Source: Planctomycetota bacterium (GTDB lineage: Bacteria > Planctomycetota > Planctomycetia > Pirellulales > Pirellulaceae). Taken from it: 64,000 nucleotides of DNA. The notes beneath the pieces are model-generated. The model ran no database searches. It saw only the letters and a program-made list of their open reading frames with translations, and was not told where the DNA came from. Within the stretch, counting starts at the first letter, position 1; each line of letters starts with the position of its first letter. The stretch covers positions 186,001-250,000 of the forward strand of contig JACNKX010000081.1 of the NCBI GenBank assembly GCA_014381825.1, given 5' to 3'. Positions 30,862-38,574 of the stretch are shown one piece after another. Made by a program: the position numbers and the translations under genes.

Positions 30862-32295
30862 ATGTTTCCGATCTGTGTCCGTCGTACGTTAATTACCTGG
30901 GGCTTGCTGCTGGTCGGAGCGACGTCTCTGTTTGCAGAACAAAAGCTCAACGTCCTTTTGCTGTGCATCGACGACCTGCGACCCGAGTTGCACTGCTTCG
31001 GCAAAGACTACATCCACTCGCCGAATATTGACAAGCTGGCGGAGCGTGGTCGCGCGTTTCATCATCACTACGTCCAGGCACCGACGTGTGGCGCGTCGCG
31101 ATATACGCTGCTTACGGGGCGTTATGGTTCTGGCAGCAACAATGCATTATTCGATCGTGCCAAGAGACTAACGAACAAGTCAAGCTCCGTCCCGCCGAGC
31201 ATGCCAGCTTGGTTTCGGCAACATGGCTACACGACCGTCTCCGTTGGCAAAGTGTCGCATCATCCCGGTGGACGCGGGGGTGCAGATTGGGATTCTGACG
31301 ACCAACCGGAGATGCCTCTCTCATGGGACCGGCACTTGTTACCGGCTGGGCCATGGCAGCACCCGCGAGGGGCCATGCATGGACTCGCTAATGGCGAGAT
31401 TCGAGGAAAAGCAAAACAGATGGATGTGTTTCAGTCGGTCAAGGGTCCCGACTCGATCTATCCAGATGGTCCGATCACGGACGAAGCTCTTCGCCAGCTT
31501 GGTGATCTCTCGAACCACGACTCCGACAAGCCGTTTTTCCTAGCGGTCGGGATCATTCGCCCTCACCTTCCATTCGGTGCCCCCGCGAAGTATCTCGAAC
31601 CGTACCGCGACGCCAAGCTTCCCGCGATTCCTCATCCAACAAAGCCGAAGGGGAAGACGACCTGGCACGGATCCGGCGAGTTCATGAAGTACAACCGATG
31701 GAAGCGAAATCCAAATGACGATGCCGACTTCGCAATTGAGGTTCGCCGGCATTACGCCGCGTGTGTTACTTACGCCGACGCTCAGGTCGGTAAGATCCTC
31801 GGACGTCTCGATGCCCTTGGTCAGCGTGAGAACACGATCGTTGTCCTCTGGGGCGATCATGGTTGGCACTTGGGCGAGCATGCGATTTGGGGCAAGCATT
31901 CGCTGTTCGAAGAGTCGCTGCGTTCGCCGTTGATCGTCAGTTATCCGGGGCTGGCACATTCGGGCAAGGCAAGTGATTCAATCGTCGAGACGTTAGATGT
32001 TTTTCCAACGCTGTGCGACTTGACGAAGCTCCCGAAGCCTGACTTTACGCAAGGTGTTTCGCTTCGTTCGATCCTAGAGAATCCGGACTCACCGGGACAT
32101 CCGGCCATCTCGTATTTCAGGAATTCACAGCGCAGCGTTCGCACGAAGACACATCGCTTAATCGTTCACCCCGACGGGCAGGTCGAACTCTATGATCACA
32201 CGTCAGCCGAAAAAGAAACTCGGAATCTGGCTGACGAACAACCGGAACTTGTGAAATCGCTTCTGGCTGAACTGCGAGACCGCATCAATGATTGA
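30862..32295 (+). CDS. Secreted type I sulfatase (iduronate-2-sulfatase-like)
   Basis: From the ATG at 30862 this is a 477-residue sulfatase with a signal peptide ([20 protein letters not shown]). The longer frame from 30736 overlaps the end of the upstream fusion gene and adds no family sequence. The nucleophile motif is CGASR at residues 76-80, an accepted C-x-A-x-R form. [38 protein letters not shown] and [23 protein letters not shown] place it in the iduronate-2-sulfatase-like branch. It probably shares a transcript with the sulfatase-PhoD gene. A strong stem-loop follows the stop. Confidence 0.9.
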   Translation: MFPICVRRTLITWGLLLVGATSLFAEQKLNVLLLCIDDLRPELHCFGKDYIHSPNIDKLAERGRAFHHHYVQAPTCGASRYTLLTGRYGSGSNNALFDRAKRLTNKSSSVPPSMPAWFRQHGYTTVSVGKVSHHPGGRGGADWDSDDQPEMPLSWDRHLLPAGPWQHPRGAMHGLANGEIRGKAKQMDVFQSVKGPDSIYPDGPITDEALRQLGDLSNHDSDKPFFLAVGIIRPHLPFGAPAKYLEPYRDAKLPAIPHPTKPKGKTTWHGSGEFMKYNRWKRNPNDDADFAIEVRRHYAACVTYADAQVGKILGRLDALGQRENTIVVLWGDHGWHLGEHAIWGKHSLFEESLRSPLIVSYPGLAHSGKASDSIVETLDVFPTLCDLTKLPKPDFTQGVSLRSILENPDSPGHPAISYFRNSQRSVRTKTHRLIVHPDGQVELYDHTSAEKETRNLADEQPELVKSLLAELRDRIND

Positions 32296-32341
32296 CGCGC
32301 CCGCGACCAAGGATGTTAGCTCATTCTAGCGGCAAGAACGA

Positions 32342-32378
32342 CACGAGCCTCGCCGCTCTTAGTGCGACGAGGCTCGTG
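32342..32378. terminator. Stem-loop between convergent genes, probable bidirectional terminator
   Basis: CACGAGCCTCG (32342-32352) pairs with CGAGGCTCGTG (32368-32378), continued by 3 inner pairs after one mismatch, with a 7-nt loop TCTTAGT. It lies between the sulfatase stop (32295) and the lipoprotein stop (32406), which converge. Neither side has a clear T-tract, so the terminator call rests on the stem and the position. Confidence 0.6.
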
Positions 32379-32405
32379 AGTGTGGCTTCAAACGATCGAA
32401 GCTTC

Positions 32406-33128
32406 TTAGCCTTCTTCAGCTGGCGCAGCTTCAGCAGCTTCTTCGGCTGGCTTCTCAGCGGCGGCAGGCGCTTCTTCAGCAGCCTTCTCTGCAGCAGGCG
32501 CTGCTTCGGCGGGCTTCTCTTCCGCAGCGGGAGCAGCTTCGGCAGCAGCCGGCTTCGCTTCTACGGCTGGAGCGGCTTCGGCAGGTGCTTCTTCCGCCGG
32601 CGCGGCAGCTTTGTCACCTAGGACGCAACACAGTGGCGAGCCCTTATGCAGATTGCATTTTTCGCAGACTTCGGCACCTTCTTTACAGCAGGCTTCCGTT
32701 CCAGCGATCTGGCCACAGGAACCGCAGATGGCCTTGCCTGCAAAATCGCCTTCGATCTTGCAGCACAGGTCAGAGCCCTTGTGGAGGCCACAAGATTCGC
32801 ACTTGGCGTGATCCGCGTCGCACGTATGCTCAGTGCCCTTGCCAAAACTATGGCCACAGCTGCCGCAGTACATTAGCGAGACGAGTGTGGTTGAGTCGGC
32901 ATCACCATGATCGTGGCCGTCATGATCGCCGTGATCGTGGCCTTCGTGATCTGCACCATCATGATCGTGACCTGCATGCTCGTCGTGATCATGTCCAGCA
33001 TGGTCGTGGGCCGCAGTCGTGTTGGACGAGGCACTCGTATTGGCGACAGGCGTCGAAGTGGGCTTGGCACACCCCCACAGGGCAACAGCTGCCATCGCGA
33101 CGGCGGCAAACAAGACTTGATTCTTCAT
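32406..33128 (-). CDS. His- and Cys-rich metal-binding-type lipoprotein
   Basis: This 240-residue protein has a lipoprotein signal (MKNQVLFAAVAMAAVALWGC, lipidated Cys20) and a GGAG ribosome site. Residues about 41-77 are a His/Asp/Gly repeat (HDHAGHDHDEHAGHDHDG and similar). Residues about 83-175 hold a series of paired cysteines, each unit reading like C-x2-C-(G/L)H..C-C: MYCGSCGHSFG, CESCGLHKGSDLCCK, ICGSCGQIAG, CEKCNLHKGSPLCCV. The last 65 residues are an Ala/Glu/Pro/Lys tail. Together these suggest a surface or periplasmic binder of zinc or copper. The Cys units resemble zinc-ribbon knuckles but I know no named family with this order. Not adjacent to any metal transporter. Confidence 0.85.
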   Translation of the reverse strand: MKNQVLFAAVAMAAVALWGCAKPTSTPVANTSASSNTTAAHDHAGHDHDEHAGHDHDGADHEGHDHGDHDGHDHGDADSTTLVSLMYCGSCGHSFGKGTEHTCDADHAKCESCGLHKGSDLCCKIEGDFAGKAICGSCGQIAGTEACCKEGAEVCEKCNLHKGSPLCCVLGDKAAAPAEEAPAEAAPAVEAKPAAAEAAPAAEEKPAEAAPAAEKAAEEAPAAAEKPAEEAAEAAPAEEG

Positions 33129-33159
33129 CGTTCTAATCTCCTATTCCGGTTTGTAATTT

Positions 33160-33198
33160 GGCCTTTAGCTTAGCGAGTATCTTCTCATACTAAAGGCC
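33160..33198 (-). promoter_or_regulatory. Hairpin upstream of the metal-binding-type lipoprotein
   Basis: A perfect 9-bp inverted repeat, GGCCTTTAG at 33160-33168 and CTAAAGGCC at 33190-33198, encloses a second small stem GTAT/ATAC (33177-33180, 33187-33190). It lies 32 bases upstream of the lipoprotein ATG and 128 bases after the lipA stop. It could end the lipB-lipA transcript or act in the leader of the lipoprotein mRNA. Confidence 0.4.
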
Positions 33199-33325
33199 GG
33201 TGGGTCAAAGGGGCTGTGAAATAGCTGACACTTCGCTCGGAATTACTGTGTTTTCAATGCGTATACGGAGTGGGACGTGACTATCTTGTTGAGCCTCCGT
33301 CGCTCCGATCTATTCCCAACCCGGT

Positions 33326-34228
33326 TCAAAAAGCCTCGGCCATGTCTCGGGCGTGATAGCTACTGCGAACAAACGGGCCGCTGGCTACCTTGTTGAAGCC
33401 CATTTGCTCGGCCAGTTCGCCAAGCTCATCGAATTCGTCAGGCGTGATGTATGCGACCACAGGCAGATGTTTCGGAGATGGTTGCAAGTACTGGCCGAGA
33501 GTCAGGAAATCGCATCCGCAATCCAGCAAGTCTGACAGCACTTCGAAAATCTCCTCGCGAGTCTCCCCTAGACCAAGCATTAGCCCGCTCTTCGTCTTGA
33601 TTTGCGGACTCTTGCGTTTTACGTGGCGCAAAAGTTCAAGGGTCCAGCGATAATCCGACTTGGGGCCGCGAACCGGACGATAAAGTCGCGGGACCGTCTC
33701 GGTGTTGTGATTGAAGACTTCGGGGGCTGATTCCACGACTCGATCGAGCGCTGCGTAGTCGTTCAGAAAATCTGGCGTCAGGACTTCGACGGACGCCCCG
33801 GTTCGCTCCCGCACGGCTACGACGCACTGATAGAAATGCTCCGCCCCGCTATCGCTAAGATCATCGCGGGTCACCGAAGTGATGACGACATGCTTGAGCC
33901 CAAGGCGATGAGCCGCTTCAGCAACCCGAGCCGGTTCGTCGTCTTCCAACCGATCCGGCCGGCCTCGCGCGACAGCGCAAAAACCGCAAGGGCGCGTGCA
34001 AACGTCGCCGAGGATCATGAAGGTCGCTGTCTTCTGCGAATAGCATTCCATTCGATTCGGACAGCGGGCGTTGTCACAGACGGTCTCCAGTCGCAGCTCT
34101 TGGAGGAGATTCGCGGTGAAGTTATTAGCATTACTGCGCGGAATCTCGCGGCGCAGCCAAGACGGAAGACGGCGATGTGGCTCGGGCGATACGATGGGAA
34201 GTTCAACAAACGCCTGAAGTTGACTCAC
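33326..34228 (-). CDS. lipA: Lipoyl synthase
   Basis: This radical-SAM enzyme inserts two sulfurs into protein-bound octanoyl groups to make lipoyl cofactor. From a GTG at 34226-34228 it has 300 residues; AGGA lies 8 bases upstream. An ATG at 34333 would overlap lipB by over 100 bases and add sequence foreign to LipA. Both iron-sulfur sites are present: the auxiliary cluster CDNARCPNRMEC (C-x4-C-x5-C) and the radical-SAM CTRPCGFC. Other marks are FMILGDVCTRPC, VITSVTRDDL, NHNTETVPRLY, KTKSGLMLGLGE and LTLGQYLQPS. It overlaps the lipB end by 26 bases and is translated from the same transcript. Confidence 0.96.
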   Translation of the reverse strand: MSQLQAFVELPIVSPEPHRRLPSWLRREIPRSNANNFTANLLQELRLETVCDNARCPNRMECYSQKTATFMILGDVCTRPCGFCAVARGRPDRLEDDEPARVAEAAHRLGLKHVVITSVTRDDLSDSGAEHFYQCVVAVRERTGASVEVLTPDFLNDYAALDRVVESAPEVFNHNTETVPRLYRPVRGPKSDYRWTLELLRHVKRKSPQIKTKSGLMLGLGETREEIFEVLSDLLDCGCDFLTLGQYLQPSPKHLPVVAYITPDEFDELGELAEQMGFNKVASGPFVRSSYHARDMAEAF

Positions 34229-34979
34229 GGACAAATCCTGCTGGGTGACGGAGCCAAGGGTGGCCAGTGTGAATGTTGTGACGATCAAGTTCGAAGAAAT
34301 CGAGGAATCCTTCGATGACTCGCGTGTGAACATCCGTCATTCTAGCGGGAAGTCGCCGCTCGGCGAGGAGGCAGCTCATGGAAGCCTTTTCGTGAGCTGC
34401 CACAACGCTCGCTGCTGTATCGACTTGAGAGATTCGAGTCATCTCCGGAGCAACGTTCAGAAACGTCCCGTGATAGGTCGTTGCCTGCTCGATTTCCACG
34501 CCGACGGCCGCTAGCAAGCCAGTTCTACCCCAAACGTCACTGCTGCCATCACGAGCGTGGGTGGAAACACGGAGCGACTCAAGGGCAAAACGCATCGCCC
34601 CCGTGAGGCAAGCCATATAGCCGCCGCGTGCCCAGCCGAACGAATCGAGTGGAACGATTGGGTAGACGGCCAATTGCCCTGGGGCATGCAAGACGCATCC
34701 GCCACTGCGACTGACCCATCGAATTGCGAGCTGTTCTTTCGCAAGTGTGTCTGCATCGATTCGGATGTGGCCTCGCGACCCGGATCGCCCTACCGTGATT
34801 AGACTCGGATGTTCGCAGAGCAAGACGATCGCCCGCGGCGTGCCGGAATTGCTGACTTCGTATACCAACCGTCGTTGGAGCGCAAGGCAATCGTCGTAAG
34901 AAACCTCTCCCAGCAGGTGAAAATCGGCTACTGCATCGGTTGAGTTGAAGTGTGGCGACGTCATTGAGCAGTTCGACAT
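34203..34979 (-). CDS. lipB: LipB-like octanoyltransferase, catalytic Lys/Cys apparently absent
   Basis: This 258-residue protein is LipB-like by sequence and by its overlap with lipA. LipB moves octanoyl from acyl carrier protein to lipoate-dependent enzymes. Family text includes IVLLCEHPSLITVGRSG, VSRSGGCVLHAPGQLAVYPIVPL and YHGTFLNVAPEM. Aligned by eye to E. coli LipB, the catalytic Lys (KICSLG) falls on Leu155 (LLAAVG) and the catalytic Cys (RINPCG) on Val186 (RISQVD). The only later Cys, C203, is 17 positions away. Either the active site is built differently or this is a non-catalytic or differently acting member. The N-terminal MSNCSMTS could start at either Met. Confidence 0.8.
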   Translation of the reverse strand: MSNCSMTSPHFNSTDAVADFHLLGEVSYDDCLALQRRLVYEVSNSGTPRAIVLLCEHPSLITVGRSGSRGHIRIDADTLAKEQLAIRWVSRSGGCVLHAPGQLAVYPIVPLDSFGWARGGYMACLTGAMRFALESLRVSTHARDGSSDVWGRTGLLAAVGVEIEQATTYHGTFLNVAPEMTRISQVDTAASVVAAHEKASMSCLLAERRLPARMTDVHTRVIEGFLDFFELDRHNIHTGHPWLRHPAGFVRESTSGVC

Positions 34980-35151
34980 TGTGTTAATGTCTTGGAAGCA
35001 GGCGACTCTAACATCAGCGGTGATATCTCGGAATATCAGCTTGACCGGGCCTGCACGTTCGTGATGGAGAGGTAGTCGAATCGAGCAAAATCCGCTATAG
35101 CTGTTCTTGAAACCAAACTTCGCTCTGCACCAGTTAGTCTCCTGATTTCAA

Positions 35152-35643
35152 ATGGCCAAAAAACCAAAGAAAGGTGAAGCGACGCCGAACAAAGGCGAGC
35201 GACCAATCTCGGAGAACCGGAAAGCTCGGCACAACTACATGGTACTCGAGACGTTGGAGTGCGGAATCGCGCTCGTTGGCAGCGAGGTTAAGAGTTTGCG
35301 TAACGGCAAACTTTCGTTGGACGAAGCTTATGGTCGCATGAAGGACGGCGAGATGTGGCTCGTCGGAGCCGACATACAAGAATACGTCAATGCGACACTT
35401 TGGAACCACGAACCGAAACGGCCACGCAAGTTGCTCGTTCACGGCGTAGAACTCCGCAAGTTTGGCCAGAAGGCTCATGAGAAGGGATTAACACTCGTTC
35501 CCTTGAAGATGTATTTCAACGATCGCGGAATCGCCAAGGTATTGATGGGGCTATGCAAAGGCAAACAAACGCACGACAAACGCGAATCGTTGAAGAAGGC
35601 CGACATGAAGCGTGAGATCGAGCGAGCGATGCGGCAGCGTTAA
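35152..35643 (+). CDS. smpB: SsrA-binding protein
   Basis: This 163-residue protein is SmpB, the partner of tmRNA in rescue of stalled ribosomes. Family marks are SENRKARHNYMVLETLECGIALVGSEVKSLR, GKLSLDEAYGRM, EYVNATLWNHEPKRPRKLLVH and KGLTLVPLKMYFNDRGIAKV, with the basic C-terminal tail. The N-terminal extension of about 18 Lys-rich residues is longer than in E. coli. The start at 35152 follows directly after the minus-strand lipB region. No tmRNA gene was seen nearby. Confidence 0.96.
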   Translation: MAKKPKKGEATPNKGERPISENRKARHNYMVLETLECGIALVGSEVKSLRNGKLSLDEAYGRMKDGEMWLVGADIQEYVNATLWNHEPKRPRKLLVHGVELRKFGQKAHEKGLTLVPLKMYFNDRGIAKVLMGLCKGKQTHDKRESLKKADMKREIERAMRQR

Positions 35644-35733
35644 GCGGTTTGCTTCGGTTGCGATCTGAGTGTGGTTGAGCAAGAATGGCGCTCCTGCCTA
35701 CGAACGCTTCCGCAACCCGGATCGAGCAAGCTC

Positions 35734-38538
35734 ATGCGTCATCTCGCTTACGTCGTCCTGATACTCCAGCTGCTTTTCGCGAATCTCGCTTCAGCTACCG
35801 ACTGGCCGATGTGGCGGCACGATTCGGCTCGGAGTGCTGAAAGCGAAGAAGTGTTGCCGGATGACTTGCAATTGCTATGGACGCGGGAACTCCCGAAGTT
35901 GAAACCTGCATTCCGAACGAAGCGTTTGCAGTTCGACGCCAGTTACGAACCAGTGGTCCTCGGAAAGACGATGTTTATCGGTTCGTCATATAACGACAGT
36001 GTCACGGCTTACGACACGGAGACAGGCCAAGAGCGTTGGAGGTTTTACACAGAAGGACCTGTGCGCTTCGCACCAGTCGCCTGGAAAGACCGACTGTTCG
36101 TTGGTTCGGATGACGGTCACGTTTACTGCTTGAAAGCAGCCGATGGCAGTGTGATCTGGAAGCTGCAAGCGGCCCCATCGCAGCGAAAGGTGCTCGGTAA
36201 CGGCCGGCTGATCTCTTTGTGGCCAGTGCGCGGTGGGACCGTGTTGCACGAGGACAAGCTTTACTTCGCCGCAGGCGTATGGAGCTTCGAGGGTGTCTTC
36301 ATCTACTGCGTCGACGCGGCGACGGGCGAAGTCGTTTGGCGAAATGACGAAAGTGGCAACGTCTATGGAATGCACCCACACGGTGCCGAGGCGTTTGGCG
36401 GCGTAACGCCACAAGGTTACTTGGTTGTGAATGGTGACGAATTAGTTGTTCCTTGCGGACAGGCGTATCCGGCGACCTTTGACTTGGCGACCGGCAGGTT
36501 GAAAGAGTTCGAATTGCCCGCGCCGGGCCGACTACCAGGAAGTTACTTCGCATCCGCAGATAGACGTCGCGGCATTGTCACACTCGACAAGGAATCGAAC
36601 AGCGACCTTCACGAAGACAAGACGTACATTGGGCGCGGTGTCGAGGGAACGCGCACGACGATCAAAGTCGGCGGCAAGTCACATTCATTTGACGAAGTCG
36701 CCGGTATCGTCGGAAAAGTCTCTAGTTTGCTCGCCGCAGACGGAAAGCTGTTCGCCGTCACACTTGATGGAACGATCTTCTGTTTTGGGCCGAAGACAAC
36801 TCGTGGGCTGATAATAAATTCACGCGAAGAAACGACGACCGTGAAAGATTCGGCGCAGCTCGACAATCGCGTGCAACGAATCATCGATCAGGCGAAAGGC
36901 CATCGAGGTTTCGGCGTCGTACGTGGCGCAAGAAGTTTCGAATGGTTGATGAAGCTTGTCACTCATACGGGATTGCAATTCATCGTCATCGAACCTGATG
37001 CAAAGCGAGCTGCGACTTGGCGACGTCTACTCGATGAACGTCATCTCTACGGGCAACGCGTCTCGTTGCATGTTGCCGACCCGGTCAGTTTTCAGTTGCC
37101 GCCTTACCTAGCAAGCATTGAGATTGCCGATAGCGTTGCGGTCGCAAATACCCTTGCAGTACGCGTGACGAAAGAACTTGCAGAATTTCAGACGCTACGA
37201 CCATACGGAAGCGCAGCGATGCTCTCTTGCTCGGCTGCAGCTCACGATCAGCTGGCAGCCACGGTCACCGAAGCTGGACGCGATGTATTCACTACCGAAC
37301 GACGTGGTTCCTGGAGCGTCGTACATCGTCGCGGAGCACTTCAAGGAGCGACAAACTACACCGGCGGATGGACGAGTCCCGATGAACACGTGCGTGCACC
37401 GCTTGGCGTTCTTTGGTTCGATGATGCACTCGGCCACTTCAAACGTTCTCCACAGCCCTGGTTCGTCGATGGTGTGATGATATCTCTGCCGAAGGATTGG
37501 ATGGAGAAACATCGAACGGGACGAAAACCGCCCTACGATCTGCTCCCACCCGTGGTTTCCGATGTCTACACGGGGCGCGTCATTGATCCCGGTGAAGCCA
37601 TGCTCTCAGAAGTTCGCCTACCCAAACGAGAAGCCACCGGCGAGCAACCGTCACAGTATCGCCCTCCCACACAATTGGACGCCTGGAAACCCAAGCAGCC
37701 AATTATCGGCGAGCGGACCAATCCGCTGACTGGCGAACCCGAACCTCGCACGATCCCGAAAAGTTACGGCTGCGATGGCGGCGTTGATTATGGCAACTTC
37801 TTCACGATGCGAAGCGGCACGCCGGCGTTTTATGACAAGAGATCCGAGAGTGGCGTCTGCAACATCAGCGGCCCGAGATCAGGGTGCACGAACAGCATCA
37901 TTCCGGCGTGTGGAGTCTTGAATGTTCCCTACTTCTACGAAGGCTGCACGTGCAGCTATCCGCTGCCAGCCGGGCTGGCGATGGTGAACATGCCGCAAGA
38001 GCACGAGCAGTGGGCGTCTTGGGGACCCGGAAGCAGCGAAAGTATTGAACGCCTCGGGATCAACTTCGGCGCACCTGGTGATCGCATGACGGCGGAAGGT
38101 ACACTGTGGCTCGAGTACCCTAGCCGTGGCGGAACGTCGCCGGATGTTCGCATATCGGTCGAGCCTGAATCTGCCCAGTACTTTTATCAGCACTCTCTCT
38201 GGATGCACGATGGCGAAGGTTGGCCGTGGGTTGGGGCGTCCGGAGTCGAGGGTGCGTCAGCAGTTACCATTAACGGACTGAGACCAGGAAACTTCACGAT
38301 CCGACTGCATTTCTCCGAACCGAATGACAAACCGTCGAACCGCACGTTCGCAGTTTCGTTCGACGAACAGCCGGCGATCACAAACTTGGACGTGCGAGAA
38401 GCAGCGGGTGGCGCGATGCGATCCGTTGTCCGGGAATTTCGTGGAGTCAAGGTCGATACGGATCTTCGAATTGGCTTGACGTCGCTGGAAGGTAAGACGC
38501 TGTTCTCAGGGATAGAAATGATCCGCGACGAGGATTAA
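35734..38538 (+). CDS. Secreted PQQ-type beta-propeller with methyltransferase-like insert and malectin-like end
   Basis: From the ATG at 35734 this is a 934-residue protein with a signal peptide (RHLAYVVLILQLLFANLASA). The earlier ATG at 35671 adds 21 residues ahead of that signal. N-terminal blades are of the PQQ/BamB type: WPMWRHDSARSAE, VTAYDTETGQERWRFYTEGPV, GHVYCLKAADGSVIWK, IYCVDAATGEVVWRN. Residues about 380-500 break the propeller with a Rossmann-like block (HRGFGVVRGARSFEWLMKL, QFIVIEPDAKRA, VSLHVADPVSF) resembling an S-adenosylmethionine methyltransferase fold. The propeller then resumes. The last 170 residues look like a malectin/carbohydrate-binding domain. Role unknown; whether the insert binds SAM outside the cytoplasm is doubtful. 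Confidence 0.8.
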   Translation: MRHLAYVVLILQLLFANLASATDWPMWRHDSARSAESEEVLPDDLQLLWTRELPKLKPAFRTKRLQFDASYEPVVLGKTMFIGSSYNDSVTAYDTETGQERWRFYTEGPVRFAPVAWKDRLFVGSDDGHVYCLKAADGSVIWKLQAAPSQRKVLGNGRLISLWPVRGGTVLHEDKLYFAAGVWSFEGVFIYCVDAATGEVVWRNDESGNVYGMHPHGAEAFGGVTPQGYLVVNGDELVVPCGQAYPATFDLATGRLKEFELPAPGRLPGSYFASADRRRGIVTLDKESNSDLHEDKTYIGRGVEGTRTTIKVGGKSHSFDEVAGIVGKVSSLLAADGKLFAVTLDGTIFCFGPKTTRGLIINSREETTTVKDSAQLDNRVQRIIDQAKGHRGFGVVRGARSFEWLMKLVTHTGLQFIVIEPDAKRAATWRRLLDERHLYGQRVSLHVADPVSFQLPPYLASIEIADSVAVANTLAVRVTKELAEFQTLRPYGSAAMLSCSAAAHDQLAATVTEAGRDVFTTERRGSWSVVHRRGALQGATNYTGGWTSPDEHVRAPLGVLWFDDALGHFKRSPQPWFVDGVMISLPKDWMEKHRTGRKPPYDLLPPVVSDVYTGRVIDPGEAMLSEVRLPKREATGEQPSQYRPPTQLDAWKPKQPIIGERTNPLTGEPEPRTIPKSYGCDGGVDYGNFFTMRSGTPAFYDKRSESGVCNISGPRSGCTNSIIPACGVLNVPYFYEGCTCSYPLPAGLAMVNMPQEHEQWASWGPGSSESIERLGINFGAPGDRMTAEGTLWLEYPSRGGTSPDVRISVEPESAQYFYQHSLWMHDGEGWPWVGASGVEGASAVTINGLRPGNFTIRLHFSEPNDKPSNRTFAVSFDEQPAITNLDVREAAGGAMRSVVREFRGVKVDTDLRIGLTSLEGKTLFSGIEMIRDED

Positions 38539-38574
38539 CGGCTTACCCCACAACAATTGATCGTCGTTTCGTAC

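Noticed and set aside
32907-33100. Repetitive GATCATGGTC-like DNA suggesting a repeat array or CRISPR
   Set aside because: It is the codon-level repeat of the His/Asp-rich segment of the lipoprotein; units are irregular and in frame. No CRISPR array was seen anywhere in the window.
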